Positions 1-11,420 of a stretch of 64,000 bases of DNA are shown piece after piece. Source of the stretch: Okapia johnstoni (taxonomy: Eukaryota > Chordata > Mammalia > Artiodactyla > Giraffidae); NCBI GenBank assembly GCA_024291935.2, contig CM044306.1, positions 3,048,501 to 3,112,500 on the forward strand, read 5' to 3'. A program made the position numbers and the translations under genes. Positions within the stretch are counted from its first letter, which is position 1, and every line of letters starts with the position of its first letter. The notes beneath the pieces were generated by a model. The model was not told the DNA's origin and ran no database searches. It was given only the letters and a program-made list of their open reading frames with translations.

Positions 1-103
1 TCTCATCTGGTGATTGGCAGAATCCATTTAATTCACTCTCATTAAAGCATGGACGTCTGGTCATAGATTCTAGAAGACAGTGTTTAAAAGTTGTGGTGGC
101 TGA

Positions 104-303
104 AATATATATCTACCTATTGGACTTTATTCAAGGTTTTCCAAAAAGTTAGATTAAAAGCAAAATAACAATTCTTCTAGAAATATTTTATCACAGCTTT
201 TAAGATTTGTGCTAATTCAAATGCTCGTCTATGTATTGGACTGTCTTCAAGATTTTCCAAAAAATCAGATTAAAAGCAAAACAACAAGCTCTCTAGAAAT
301 ATA
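104..303 (+). repeat. Diverged direct duplication, ~116-bp period
   Basis: Two copies of a segment of about 70-85 bp lie head to tail. The core of copy 1 (118-187) and of copy 2 (234-303) share blocks such as tattggact, ttttccaaaa, agattaaaagcaaaa and ctagaaatat, with roughly 15-20% mismatches judged by eye. The offset is about 116 bp. I do not recognise it as a known repeat family; a local tandem duplication is the simplest reading. Confidence 0.75.
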
Positions 304-379
304 ACAGATAGTATTTTTTAAAGAAGCTAATTACTAGGAATTGTTTAAGTAGGCATGACTTACAAAGTGGCTTCTTTAT

Positions 380-591
380 TTTAAATATTTGTATTTATTT
401 ATTTGGCAGTACCAGGGCTTAGTTGTGTCACGTGGGATCCTCGGTCTTCTTTGCAGCAGGTGGGACCTATAGTTGCAGCTTGTGAACTCTCAGCTAGGAC
501 TTGAGAGATCTAGTTCCCTGACCAGTGATCACACCCAGGCTCCCTGCATTGGGAGTGTGGACTCTTAGCCCCCGGACCACCTTGAAGTCCC
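380..591 (-). mobile_element. CHR-2-type tRNA-derived SINE
   Basis: Reading the minus strand, a tRNA-like head (gggacttcaaggtggtccgg, followed by a degenerate B-box region) leads into the CHR-2 body, and the left end is an A/T-rich tail (ttttaaatatttgtatttatttattt on the plus strand). CHR SINEs are Cetartiodactyla-specific. Many point differences suggest an old copy. Confidence 0.8.
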
Positions 592-1168
592 AGTCTTCTT
601 TAATCCCTGCATTTTCCCCGTTGGGGTCACCTTTTCTACCGGCAAACCAAACATTGTCCTCATAGTCTGGATGCTCCGGGTCCCATTATGACAACAGGGA
701 TGTGACAAAGGAAACTTCAACAACAGAAGTGATAACTCACTTTGTTTTATGTCCATGTGTTGGTGCGGCGGAGTGTCTGGGCATGAGAATGTCGGGACGA
801 AGGACAGACAGACAGCACAGAGTGACAGTCAAAGGCACTATGGATCTTTACTCTTTTGGGGAGCTTTTAGAATACAGGTCCCACGATCCTCCTGTGGATG
901 CAATCCATCGTTCATCATGAAATGAATAAGCTATGACAGAAGGCGTATAAATAATACAAACCACAGCCGCCTAGAAAAGCGATCAGGGCTTTTGAGACCT
1001 TTCATACGTGTCACACCAGAAGTCAAGCAATGTGAGCATCACATGAAATTGTTACACAGAAAATTAAACCTAAAGGAAAGTCACTTTAAGGAGGAAGATA
1101 CTAAAAAGAAGATGCTTTAAAAGTCAGGAAATAATGTTGAGACTCAAGTGTCCGTTTGGAGAAGAGGG
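592..1168. other. No gene recognised; unassigned sequence
   Basis: Mixed-composition sequence with no repeat family I can name. It includes a TATAAATA string at 946-953, but no recognisable transcript start or open frame is linked to it. Confidence 0.5.
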
Positions 1169-1378
1169 TGTGTGAGTGCTCAGTGGCTCAGTCCTGTCGC
1201 ACTATTGCAACCCCGTTTACTAAACCCCACCAGGCTCCTCTGTCCATAGGATTCCCCAGGCAAGAATACTGGCATGGGTTGCCATTTCCTATTCCAGGAG
1301 ATCTTCCCAACCAAGGGATCAAACCCATGCCTCTGGCATCTCCTGCATTGGCAGGTGGGTTCTCTACCACTGGGAAGA
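1169..1378 (-). mobile_element. Bov-tA SINE
   Basis: Full-length Bov-tA in reverse orientation. The Bov-A body (ctcagtggctcagtcctgtcg, caggctcctctgtccatagg, caggcaagaatactgg) is followed by the tRNA-derived head (catctcctgcattggcaggt). It is diverged from the usual consensus. Confidence 0.9.
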
Positions 1379-2565
1379 CAAGATTCTCTACCTGGGAAGA
1401 CTTGGAGAGAAGCAAAGACATGCAGATGAAGCCTTTGCTATTGTCTGACTCTAAAGGTATTTTTCAGAAGCTTTGGAAATACAAACCACTTATCAATAAG
1501 CCATTTTTGAGAAAAGATGACATCTATCACTACTTTCTAAAGAACTACAGTCTGCTAACGAGATTATGGAAGAAAAGATCAGCTGGATTATTTGAGTCCC
1601 ATCGGAAGCTGTCAGCACTGAAGATGATGAAGGACCTCTTTGTCTTGCTGGAAACACTGTATTTACATTCACCATTGACTTGGCCTCATGACTCCCATTT
1701 TGTTTATTTCTCCAGGTATGAGCCGTCCGGCTCCTCTGTGTCTTGCTCCTCATTAGACACACTCAGGGTAACGGGCAAGCAGTGGTCTTTTTATAGGAAT
1801 AAGGGTCTGGCATGAATGTGTCCTGGGGTTGGAGTCACTTTCTCTTGCCCTAGATCAGCCAATCAAGGTTGGCGTCCCATTGCCAGAGACTGGCTCTGCG
1901 GGAGGCAGCGCCTGGAAGGAAGGGGGTTATCTTTGCACTCGAGCGTGTCCTTGCTGTATCTTCCCTGCTGTTCAGCTCCAGGTTTCAGAGGCTACTGACC
2001 TGGGAGCTTTCATCAGCCTTAAACCCTCTTTTAATAACAACAAACTCAGGGCATCTGGGGACGTGTTCACCCACGTCTGGAGTTCTGACAAATGGCTCCT
2101 CACGGTTCTGCCTGGTGAGGTCCGCTGGCACTTCATGGGCCATATCTCCTCCCTGCAGCAGTCCTGGAGGCAAAACCAAACATCGCCTTCTGGAGTGAAA
2201 CCGGCAAATAAAAACAAATGAACCCACCTCCCCAGCAGCCCCACTCTCCGCCCCGGGGGGGGTCTGCTGGAGCCCAGAGCTCACTTTCATGTTGTGTTTT
2301 ACAGCTTTCTGAGCTGGGTTCTTTGGGTAGGCACCACGCTCTCTGTGGCTCAGCTCTTCCATTCATCATCACAGAGTGCTCTGCTCCTAGGGTTCCAGCC
2401 CGTGGACGCCTTTCTCAGCTTGCAGCCTTGCTTGGTGCAACAAACAGACTGCAAACTATTTACCTTACACGTCAGATATTGTTAGCCTTGAACTGAGGGC
2501 CTCTCAGGCGACCGATTCAGGGAGGCCAACACTACCCATCTCAGGTTTCCCTTCTGCCATGGACA

Positions 2566-2573
2566 TGACGTCA
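2566..2573. promoter_or_regulatory. Perfect CRE palindrome TGACGTCA
   Basis: The 8-bp consensus cAMP response element occurs in a CpG-containing, repeat-free stretch. CREB/ATF proteins bind this palindrome. No TATA box or CpG island is visible next to it, so function is only inferred. Confidence 0.3.
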
Positions 2574-2679
2574 GATCGAGCCCTATCATGGGGGTTTGAA
2601 CCAAATTGCTCGCGTATTCTGTCTAGAGACTGACAAGGCGGGTGGACTTCAATGGAAGCAGTCAACGTCCTGAATACAA

Positions 2680-2717
2680 TGTTTCCTTCGGGGAGTTTTG
2701 TTTCCTTCAGGGAGTTT
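2680..2717 (+). repeat. Tandem 19-bp duplication
   Basis: Two adjacent 19-bp units (2680-2698 and 2699-2717) differ at a single base: tgtttccttcggggagttt and tgtttccttcagggagttt. Confidence 0.9.
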
Positions 2718-2930
2718 CTGAGTCAAGATCAAGTGCAGGGAAGGTGTTTGCATGACCTTGCACACTCACTTTCTGGGGATTCACAAAGCATCTATTTCTA
2801 TGGCTATTTCTCCTTATCCACCAATGTGTGTATCTCTCAAGTGCACCCTCATTATTAAAGTGTATGCGGCCACATGGATCTTATTGGATCAAATTCTCTT
2901 CCTACACTCTTCCTTTCAGTTCAGTTCAGT

Positions 2931-3326
2931 TCAGTCGCTCAGTCGTGTCGAACTCTTTGAGACCCCATGAACAGCAGCACGCCAGGCCTCCCTGTCCATC
3001 ACCAACTCCCAGAGTCCACCCAAACCCATGTCCATTGAGTCGGTGATGCCATCCAACCATCTCATCCTCTGTCGTCCCCTTCTCCTCCTGCCCTCAATCT
3101 TTCCCAGCATCAAGGTCTTTTCCAATGTGTCAGCTCATCGCATCAGCTGGCCAAAGTATTGGAGTTTCACCTTCAACATCAGTCCTTCCAATGAACACCC
3201 AGGACTCACCTCCTTTAGGATGGACTGGTTGGATCTCCTTGCAGTCCAAGGGACTCTCAAGAGTCTTCTCCAACACCACAGTTCAAAAGCATCAATTCTT
3301 TGGTGCTCAGCTTTTTTATAGTCCAA
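2931..3326 (-). pseudogene. BovB ORF2 C-terminal remnant (two frames)
   Basis: Two open pieces, 3135-3326 and 2931-3125, read the C-terminal part of BovB ORF2, with the conserved [19 protein letters not shown] and [12 protein letters not shown] motifs. A stop after LQYFGQLMR separates them. The region lies after the RT domain and has no known catalytic motif. It is well conserved between the BovB copies in this window. Confidence 0.85.
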
Positions 3327-3460
3327 CTCTCACATCCATACATGACTGCTGGAAAAACCATAGCCTTGACTAGACGGACTTTTGTTGGCAAAGTAATGTC
3401 TCTGCTTTTAAATATGCTGCCTAAGTTGGTCATTACTTTCCTTCCAAGGAGTAAGTGTCT

Positions 3461-4319
3461 TTAAATTTCATGGCTGCAATCACCATCTTCAGTGATTTTG
3501 GAGCCCAGAAAAATAAAGTCAGCCACTGTTTCCACTGTTTGCCCATCTATTTGCCATGAAGTGATGGGACCGGATGCCATGATCTTAGTTTTCTGAATGA
3601 TAAGCTTTAAGCCAACTTTTTCACTCTCCTCTTTCACTTTCATCAAGAGGCTCTTTAGTTCTTCTTCACTTTTTGCCATAAGGGTGGTGTTATCCGCATA
3701 TCTGAGGTTACTGATATTTCTCCCGACAATCTTAATTCCAGCTTGTGATTCCTCCAGCCCAGCGTTTCTCATGATGTACTCTGCATATAAGTTAAATAAG
3801 TAGGGTGATAATATACAGCCTTGACATACTGCTTTTCCTATTTGGAACCAATCTGTTGTTCCATGTCCAGTTCTAACTGTTGCTTCCTGACCTGCATACA
3901 GGGTTCTCAAGACAGGTCAGATGGTCTGGTATTCCCATCTCTTTCAGAAATTTCCACAGTTTATTGTGATCCACACAGTCAAAGGCTTTGGCATAGTCAA
4001 GAAAGCAGAAATAGATGTTTTTCTGGAACTCTCTTGCTTTTTTGATGATCCAGAGGATGTTGGCAACTTGATCTCTGGTTCTTTTGCCTTTTCTAAAACC
4101 ATCTTGAACACCTGGAAGTTCCTGTTTCACATATTGCTGAAGCCTGGCCTGGAGAATTTTGAGCATTAATTTACTAGCGTGTGAGATGAGTGCAAGTGTG
4201 CGGTAGTTTGAGCATTCTTTGGCATTGCCTTTCTTTGGGATTGGAATGAAAACTGACCTTTTCCATTCTTGAGGCCACTGCTGAGTTTTCCAAATTTGCT
4301 GGCATATTGAGTGCAGCAC
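3461..4319 (-). pseudogene. BovB reverse transcriptase domain remnant, YADN
   Basis: Two overlapping frames cover the RT palm. The piece at 3873-4319 has the first catalytic motif ([17 protein letters not shown]). The piece at 3461-3910 has the fingers/palm motif [18 protein letters not shown] and the second catalytic box as YADN (3689-3700), where an active RTE enzyme has YADD. The frame breaks near 3905, where the copies at 13.5 and 56.0 kb have two extra bases (caagagacagg against caagacagg). Both defects inactivate it. Confidence 0.9.
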
Positions 4320-4948
4320 TTCACAGCATCATCTTTCAGGATTTGAACTGGCTCAACTGGAAATCCATCACCTCCACTAGCTTTGTTTGTAGTGATGCTT
4401 CCTAAGGCCCATTTGACTTCACATTCCAGTATGTCTGGCTCTAGGTGAGTGATCACACCATCGTGATTATCTGGGTCATGAAGATCTTTTTTGTACAGTT
4501 CTGTGTATTCTTGCCACCTCTTGTTAATGTCTTCTGCTTCTGTTAGGTCCATACCATTTCTGTCCTTTATTGAGCCCATCTTTGCATGAAATGTTCCCTT
4601 GGCATCTCTAATGTTCTTGAAGAGATCTCTAGTCTTTCCCATTCTATTATTTTCCTCTATTTCTTTGCATTGATCGCTGAGGAAGGCTTTCTTATCTCTC
4701 CTTGCTATTCTTTGGAACTCTGCATTCAAATGGGTATATCTTTCCTTTTCTTCTTTTCTTTTCACTTTCCTTCTTTTCATAGCTATTTGTAAGGCCTCCT
4801 CAGACAGCCATTTTGCTTTTTTGCATTTCTTTTTCTTGGGGATGGTCTGGATTCCTGTCTCCTGTACAATGTCACCCACCTCCGTCCATAGTTCATCAGG
4901 CACTCTGTCTATCTGATCTAGTCCCTTAAGTCTATTTCTCACTTCCAC
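4166..4948 (-). pseudogene. BovB linker and RT N-terminal remnant
   Basis: A frame of 260 residues reads the basic linker between endonuclease and RT (KKKKCKKAKWLSEEALQIA, NAEFQRIARRDKKAFLSDQC) and the start of the RT domain (SITTNKASGGDG). A frameshift near 4320 moves the rest of the RT domain into another frame. Family: RTE LINE ORF2. Confidence 0.85.
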
Positions 4949-5304
4949 TGTATAGTCATAAGGGATTTAATTTTTTTCATACCTGAATGGTCTAGTGGTT
5001 TTCTCCACTTTCTTCAATTTCAGTCTGAATTTGGCAACAAGGAGTTCATGATCTGAGCCACAGTCAGCTTCTGGTCTTATTTTTTCTGACTGTATAGAAC
5101 TTCTCCATCTTTGCCTGCAAAGAATATAATCAATTTGATTTCGGTGTTGACCATCTGGTGATGTCCATGTGTAGAGTCTTCTCTTGTATTGTTGGAAGAG
5201 GGTGTTTGCTATGACCAGTGTGTTCTCTTGGCAAACTCTATTAGCCTTTGCCCTGCTTCATTCTGTACTCCAAGGCCAAATTTGCCTGTTACTCCAGGTG
5301 TTTC

Positions 5305-5718
5305 TTAACTTCCTACTTTTGCATTCCAGTCCCCTATAATGAAAAGGACATCTTTTTGGGGTGTTAGTTCTAGAAGGTCTTGTAGGTCTTCATAGAACTG
5401 TTCAACTTCAGCTTCTTCAGCATTACTGGTCGGGGCATAGGCTTGGATTACTGTGATATTGACTGGTTTGCCTTGGAAACGAACAAAGATCATTCTGTCG
5501 TTTTTGAGATTGCATCCAAGTACTGGATTTTGGACTCTTTTGTTGACTATGATGGTTACTCCATTTCTTTTAAGGGATTCCTGCCCACAGTAGTAGATAT
5601 AATGGTCATCTGAGTTAAATTCACCCATTCCAGTCCATTTTAGTTTGCTGATTCCTAGAATGTCGATGTTCACTCTTGCCATCTCCTGCTTGACCACCTC
5701 CAATTTGCCTTGATTCAT
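5305..5718 (-). pseudogene. BovB AP-like endonuclease remnant
   Basis: A frame of 137 residues begins at MNQGKLEVVKQEMARVNIDI and shows endonuclease/exonuclease/phosphatase-fold features, including the catalytic GDWNAKVG near its end. In the intact element this domain nicks target DNA for target-primed reverse transcription. A TAA stop cuts it off before the C-terminal SDH motif region, which lies out of reach near 5050. Confidence 0.85.
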
Positions 5719-6115
5719 GGACCTAACATTGCAGGTTCCTATGCAATATTGCTCTTTCCAGCATCAGACCTTGCTTCTATCACCAGTTCCACCCACAGCT
5801 GGGTGTTGTTTTTGCTTTGGCTCCATCCCATCATTCTTTCTGGAGTTATTTCTCCACTGATCTCCAGTAGCATATTGGGCGCCTACCGACCTGGGCAGTT
5901 CATCTTTCAGTGTCCTATCATTTTGCCTTTTCATACTGTTCATGGGGTTCTCAAGGCAGGAACACTGAGGTGGTTTGCCGTTCCCTTCTCCAGTGGACCA
6001 CATTCTGTCAGACATTTCTTTAGAATGACTCAAGTCATTGCCCACTTTTCTGGAAGCTCTGCTTCCTGCCGAGTCAACACCCAAAAGTTCATCTTTCCAT
6101 GTCCTCTGCTTATTT

Positions 6116-6410
6116 CAAGTGTGTTTCTTTCCTCTCACAGGTCAGGCAATATATTTAGCAATTTCCCAGCGCAAGCTGAGCTGGAGAGATGGAGAATTTA
6201 TAAATGTTGTATGTGCTTATCTGATAAAATTTTTGGAATAACTACTGAGGATCCCAGAGAAAAAGAATTTTCAGGTTTGTGTCAGGTAACATTCTGGGTA
6301 TGACGTGAGCCCAGAATTACAAATGAGCATCAGTGTGAAAGAGTTCCAAAGGTCAAGTTCTCATGACTGAAGACTCTGATGCAGGGAGAATATTTTCAAT
6401 TCCTCTAGTC
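6116..6410. other. Unassigned flank of BovB
   Basis: About 300 bp between the BovB 5' end and the MER20-like element. I see no gene or named repeat. Confidence 0.5.
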
Positions 6411-6618
6411 CAGTGACTCAGCGGGGGAGATTTTTGCCCCCAGGAGACATAAAACATCCAGAGACTTTTGAGGAGTGAGGTTGCTAATTACTCCAGGGGG
6501 CAGAGGCCAGGAAAGCTGCTAAACATCTCAGGGTGGATTACTAATAGAACTTCCTCACCCCCAAACAAAGAACTCTCCAGCCCCAAATATCAATAATGCC
6601 AAGTCTGAGAAGCTCTGT
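6411..6618 (+). mobile_element. MER20-like hAT-Charlie element
   Basis: An ancient non-autonomous DNA transposon of about 208 bp. Recognisable blocks in order are ccagtgactcagcggggg, tttttgcccccaggagacat, gcagaggccaggaaagctgc, taaacatctca and the mirrored end gagaagctctg. MER20 is usually about 219 bp and is shared by placental mammals. No transposase is encoded. Confidence 0.75.
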
Positions 6619-6682
6619 TCCAGTCTTTACCAATACTCAGCTCAGTGATTTAATCATAAGAAAACAGAATAAATAGTAAATG

Positions 6683-6888
6683 TGCTCCTGTGATAGTTCA
6701 GTGGTAAAGAATCTGCCTGCCACTGTAGGAGATGCAGGTTTGATCCCTGGGTCGGGAAGATCCCCTGGAGAAGGAAATGGCAACCCACTCCAGTATCTTG
6801 CCTGGAGAATGCCAGGGAGAGAGGAGCCTGGTGGATTACAGTCCATGGGGTCACCAAGAGTTGGATGCAACCTATAAACAATGACAAC
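6683..6888 (+). mobile_element. Bov-tA SINE
   Basis: tRNA-like head (ctcctgtgatagttcagtgg) with a degenerate B box (ggtttgatccc), then the Bov-A body (gaaatggcaacccactccag). The body has small substitutions and the tail runs into an A-rich flank. Confidence 0.9.
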
Positions 6889-7002
6889 TTAACAAAAAAT
6901 AATAAATAAATTGCAAGATAGAATTAAGGTTTGAGGAATAAAGACAGGAATGAATTCAACATTCTGAACTAGAATGGGTGCTCCGATCTGCTCCCCGTAT
7001 GT

Positions 7003-7200
7003 ATGTGTTAGTCGCTCAGTGGGTCCAACTCTTAGTGACCCCGTGGACTGTAGCCTTCCAGGCTCCTCTGTCCATGGCATTTTCCCGGCAAGAATACTGG
7101 AGTGAGTAGACACTCCCTCCTACAGGGGATCTTTCTGGCTCAGGGATGGGACTCAGGTCTCCTGGATTATAGGCTGATTCGATCTGCTCACTAGAGTTCC
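7003..7200 (-). mobile_element. Bov-tA SINE, diverged
   Basis: Reverse-oriented Bov-tA. The body (gttagtcgctcagtgggtcc, ccaggctcctctgtccatgg) is clear; the head at the right end is heavily mutated. Confidence 0.85.
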
Positions 7201-8136
7201 CTTATCAATCTCTTTGATGCTGAGTTGGGCCTGTCTGCCTGGACTTACTATTTCTTCCTTCCAGGGCCCACATCCTGGGACTGGCCTGCTGCAGCCTGGC
7301 CCTGCTGGTTCCTCTCGCCCATGGCCCACGCCTGCTTAGCCCTCGGTCTACACCTTGACAGCTTGCAGACCCAGAAGACCAGAGAAGCAAGATCCGTAGA
7401 CGATCTGGAATCAGGAACAGCAAGCGTTGCCACCACTTATTCTAAACACTGAAGTCGCTTGATGAATTTCGGCAACTTTCCCATTTTATGCCAGATCCTG
7501 TTGATACAAGTGCTGTTGCTGTAATGAAGTTAAACTCAATATATTTTTTCCTCTCGTTATAACTGGCAATAGTTTTGCAAGTTCCCAGCTACCGTGGAAT
7601 CCATTTGGAGCAGGCTAAGAAAGCAAACAAGCTCCAGTATGAAATGTAATTGTGGTCACCACATGTGAAAAAGGTTAGCTACTCAACTTCTCTCGTGAGC
7701 TCTACTCCGGTTAACAGACACTCGCTTTTGCTTCAACCAAGTATATTTCACCAATAGGAAACGGAGACAATTATCTGGACATTTTGTATAAAGAAAAATG
7801 GCTCTTCCTGGAAAAAGTCAGATTATAGAGACAAAGCGATTCTTAAACTATGCTGCCAGAAGGTGTATCAACATGTTCAGATTATTTATCAGAGAGACAC
7901 GGAAATCCACTCTATGTCCAGGTCTGGAAATGTGACGAGACACAGTTAATGAGTGCTTGCATGCCATAGGCTGATTGTATTTTCGTGTGTGTCAATAAAA
8001 ACCTTAGGCATATCAGCACATATGCATTTACGTTCAAGTTTTCAAACACTGGTAGTTTCATTTCAATACAGATTATGTTAGAGAATTTTCAGATATCAGC
8101 ATATATATGGGCCATTTGAATTTTTTTGTAATTTTA
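7201..8136. other. Unassigned sequence with a GC-rich patch
   Basis: The patch at 7245-7440 is GC-rich and preceded by a good pyrimidine tract and AG (ctatttcttccttccag, ending at 7264). The frame 7225-7452 stays open, but the predicted peptide resembles nothing I know. The rest is AT-rich and featureless. Confidence 0.4.
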
Positions 8137-8456
8137 AAAAATATTTAATTAAATTTTTGAAGTTATTTTTAAAAAATTATTGAAGTATAGTTGATTTACA
8201 ATGTTGTGTTAATTTCTGCTGTATAGCAAAGTTATTCAGTTATACACACACACACACACACATATATGTATATATATACATACACATATATCCTTTTTCC
8301 TATTCTTTTCTATTATGGTTTATCTCGAGATGTTGAACATAGTTCCCTGTAGACCTTGTCATTTATCCATCCTGCATATAAGAGTCTGCATCTTATCCCC
8401 AGCTTCCAGTCCTTCCCTCCTCCACTCCCTTTCCCCCTCGGCAACCACTGGTGAAA
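8137..8456 (-). mobile_element. L1 3' end fragment
   Basis: Matches the reverse complement of the ruminant L1 3' untranslated region: attgaagtatagttgattta, caatgttgtgttaatttctg, catagttccctgtagacctt. It is interrupted by a CA/TA microsatellite at 8243-8290. Confidence 0.8.
8243..8290 (+). repeat. (CA)n/(TA)n microsatellite
   Basis: About nine CA units followed by a mixed TA/TG tract, inside the L1 fragment. Confidence 0.9.
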
Positions 8457-10316
8457 TTCTTTTTTTTTTTTTTTTAATCTAGATACAGATTTTGGTAGTG
8501 AGTCTCTTGATAATACCAGGCACAGCTAATTTGTCCTGGAACTCATGGGGATAATGATGCTGGTTTATGACCTGATTGCACACATAGGAAAAGAGGCTTC
8601 ACTTAATGTTAGAACGTGAAACAAGTAAACAAAACCTGTAAGTTCACTAAGATAACAGAAAAATCCTAAGCAGCTGTTAGGAAGTTTGAACACATTTGAC
8701 GTTGTGAGATATCCCTAAATCTTTAGCAATAAATGCAGTTTTCTATTTTCACCACTGGCCACTTACCACCAGTTTAAAATTCTGTGTCTGTCCCTCTGGT
8801 TATCCACTCATTTAACCAGCTTCATGGAAGTACAATTTATTTCTGAAATGTATAGTTCTCCCTCAGCCTGACAAAAGCAAATCATCAACTGGTTTAAGGT
8901 CTTTTCAAGGTAGATGAGTTCGCCTCTAAAAATCACATATCGATAACTGAGTGATGTTCTGGCATCTCACTTAAGTTTAGATGTGTTGGAATAAACACTT
9001 CATTGTATCAGTAGATGGAATTCTTTGCCCACTTTAAAAAAATATTTAAATGTGACATCCTGAAGAAAATGTTTCCATGGGTAGAGAAAATACTCTGGAA
9101 AATAATAAAATAAGGAAACCCTAAGGTCGTTACAGTCACTACAAGTTTCTTAATCATACTTAATTCATCTTCTAAGTCAACTATACTTGTACAAACGAAA
9201 GCACACATTTTATTTAAGTAGACCAATTTGCAAAAAGCTCTGTAGTACATCTATAACCTACTATAAACATGAACACACAGAGTCCTTTTATACTTATTGG
9301 GGTTTTATAATTTTATTTCATATCAAGGATTTCCACTGACATCATGGCAGTCTCGGAATTGGAATGAGCAGTAAAGATGTAACAGGCAGTAGCTGAGAGG
9401 ATTTTTAGCTCATTGGCTGAAAAAAATCTTGCATAAGTGATCCAACCCAATGAATCCTAATTTAAGAAATTTCATCTATTTCCATTTTTAGTAGTGGGAT
9501 AAATAACATCAGTAATAATTGAACAAGGGCTATGGTTTTGGACACTTACATGTTTTAGCTGGGTGGAAGCTTGTTAGAAAAAGAAAAAAGGACTTTCTAT
9601 TCCAGCCCAACATAGTACATTTCCATTTCCAAATACTCTTTACTAGAATTTCCACAATTACGTGAGGAAACAAAGGATTATCATACACATAAAGTTCAGT
9701 TGTAAATTCACATTTTTCTTGATACTTGAATATTAGTCTCCATTCAAAGATTCTTCCCATCTTCAAACTAGCATCTTTGTTCCTGTCCTGTTTGCCAACA
9801 TTTTTTTTCAGAAAGTTACTCAGAGCTATTTAAAGCATCCACAAGATGGTTGGACTATGAAAGCTTTCATCTTACATAGGATCTGTAGATTATAACTTGC
9901 TAACTAATCATATCTTGGTCTCATCTGGTTTAAAATTGTCTTTTCCAGGTAATTCTGTCTCTGGCAGTAAAAATTAGATTTCTGATTTCATCTCCCAGCA
10001 TCTTCAAATTGTGTCTGGGTATACTTACTGGGACCAGATAGCAGTTTATTGACCCGTGGAGACCCGAGAAAAGTCACTGTTAATACTGTACCAAAAGAAA
10101 ACCTAATGCTGTTTTATAACCTTCTGACGGGGAAGAAGTACAGCTCTTGGAATAGCTAACCTAAGTTATTTGAAAACCCTGCCTCCTTTTTGAAAAGGGA
10201 AGCAAACAAAGGTTTTTCATACTCAACCATCATGCAGGCCATCTTCAAACAGGAAATCAGTGTTAGGCAGAACCCAGAACTTTCCAGTAATTTTAATAAC
10301 ACACAGAAGAGGGGAT
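8457..10316. other. Repeat-poor AT-rich stretch, no gene
   Basis: 1.9 kb with a T-run at 8459-8475 and no repeat family or credible exon that I can name. Open frames at 9008-9250 and 9530-9766 (minus) are short and without recognisable domains. Confidence 0.5.
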
Positions 10317-10509
10317 ATAGTCCCTGGAAGTTCAGTGGTTCAGAGTTAGCCTTTCACCTCAGGGGGTACGGGTTCAATCCCTGGTTGGGGAGCTAAGACC
10401 CCACATACCTCGGGGCCAAAAAAACAAAACATAAGACAAGCTATATTGTAACACATTCAATAAAGACTTTAAAAAGTGATCCATATTAAAAAAAAATCTT
10501 TAAAAAATA
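10317..10509 (+). mobile_element. CHR-type SINE
   Basis: tRNA-like head (agttcagtggttcagagtta, B box ggttcaatccc) followed by the CHR tail signature (tgtaacacattcaataaaga ending in an A-rich run). Same family as the copies at 57267 and 61716. Confidence 0.85.
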
Positions 10510-11284
10510 TAATGCAATGATGTGTGAATGTTTATGGTGGGGGTGGGGGTAGATAAGTTATAATTAGTTTTGTGATTTTTTTACTCCTAAATTCTCTCAT
10601 CACTGGCTGTTCCAGAAGTGGCTGTGAATCATACTTCTAGAAAGAGGCACTGATAACTCACATCCATGTTATCTTGGGAGGACAAGAGAAATATCTGGCT
10701 TTCAAATGGATAGGGGTCTTGGGGTAAAAAAGCAGATGAATTTCCTTTCTTGGAACACTGAGTACACACACTGCTTTAAGAGGAAGCTTGCATTTCTCTT
10801 TTTCACTTTGTATGAAAAACAGTCTTTTCCCTCGAGCCCTGTGGTGAGGTTGAGGCAATCAGGGTCCCAAACCTGCATTCCCAAACCCTTCCCCTTTTAC
10901 CCTGGATGCCGTTCCCTTGCTCCCAACGAATCGCACATCCGTTATGTTACCACCCAGCGCATTTGATCCCTGTGAAAGATGAATGGCTTTGACTAAGAAA
11001 ATTAAACAATGGCAGAACTAAACAGCAGCACAGACTAAACCTGAGTGCCCTGCAGGATTTCCTCTCTTTCGTCCCATTTCTGAAATCAGGTCTGGCCTTT
11101 TTTCTATCCATGTGTCTTTGCTGGAGTTTTTTAAAATCACTGGTGTTACTCTTTAGAAATTCAAAATTATGGCCATTTGTCTGTTGTAGTTTTCTTTTTA
11201 GTAAGAAGCAGCTGCTGTGTGCGAATGGCCCACAAGACACAGAATGTGGAAATCTGGAGTGGTGCCTTCATTCTGTCACACGAC

Positions 11285-11420
11285 TATTTGATCCTAGCTC
11301 CCAGATCTGTGACTTCAGAATATTGGTTTTCTCACATGCACAGTGGAAGCAATAATTGGCTTGTTTTGACCTTTAGGATAGTTGGAAAGATAAAAATATG
11401 ATTTATATAAAAGCAATTTG
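11285..11420 (+). mobile_element. MIR relic (probable)
   Basis: The order of blocks tgtgactt, ggttttctcacatgcacag, ggaagcaataat and a closing gatagttggaaagat resembles the MIR core and 3' part. It is strongly diverged. Confidence 0.4.

Larger units (their letters stand above)
1379..2915. other. GC-richer unassigned block
   Basis: About 1.5 kb with GC content above its surroundings between 1816 and 2420. Several frames stay open for 60-130 codons (for example 1829-2221 plus), but they overlap on both strands and none shows a domain I recognise. An LTR or a decayed retrocopy is possible. I see no convincing exon. Confidence 0.5.
2916..6115 (-). mobile_element. BovB: BovB LINE (RTE clade), near full length
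   Basis: This is the largest element in the window, about 3.2 kb, which matches the usual full length of BovB. On the plus strand it starts with the reverse complement of the BovB 3' end (tcagttcagttcagttcagt) and ends near 6115 in the 5' untranslated region. In element order it carries an endonuclease domain, a linker, a reverse transcriptase domain and a conserved C-terminal tail. Stops and frameshifts split the frame into at least four pieces, and the second catalytic Asp of the RT is changed (YADN). It is therefore a dead copy. The exact 5' boundary is uncertain by about 30 bp, and I could not define a target-site duplication. Confidence 0.95.

Noticed and set aside
1156..1815. 219-codon plus-strand open frame
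   Set aside because: Its first third is translated Bov-tA SINE antisense sequence and the rest has no recognisable domain. It is a chance frame.
10537..10552. G-rich string as a G-quadruplex
   Set aside because: Only two long G-runs are present on the strand, fewer than the four needed.
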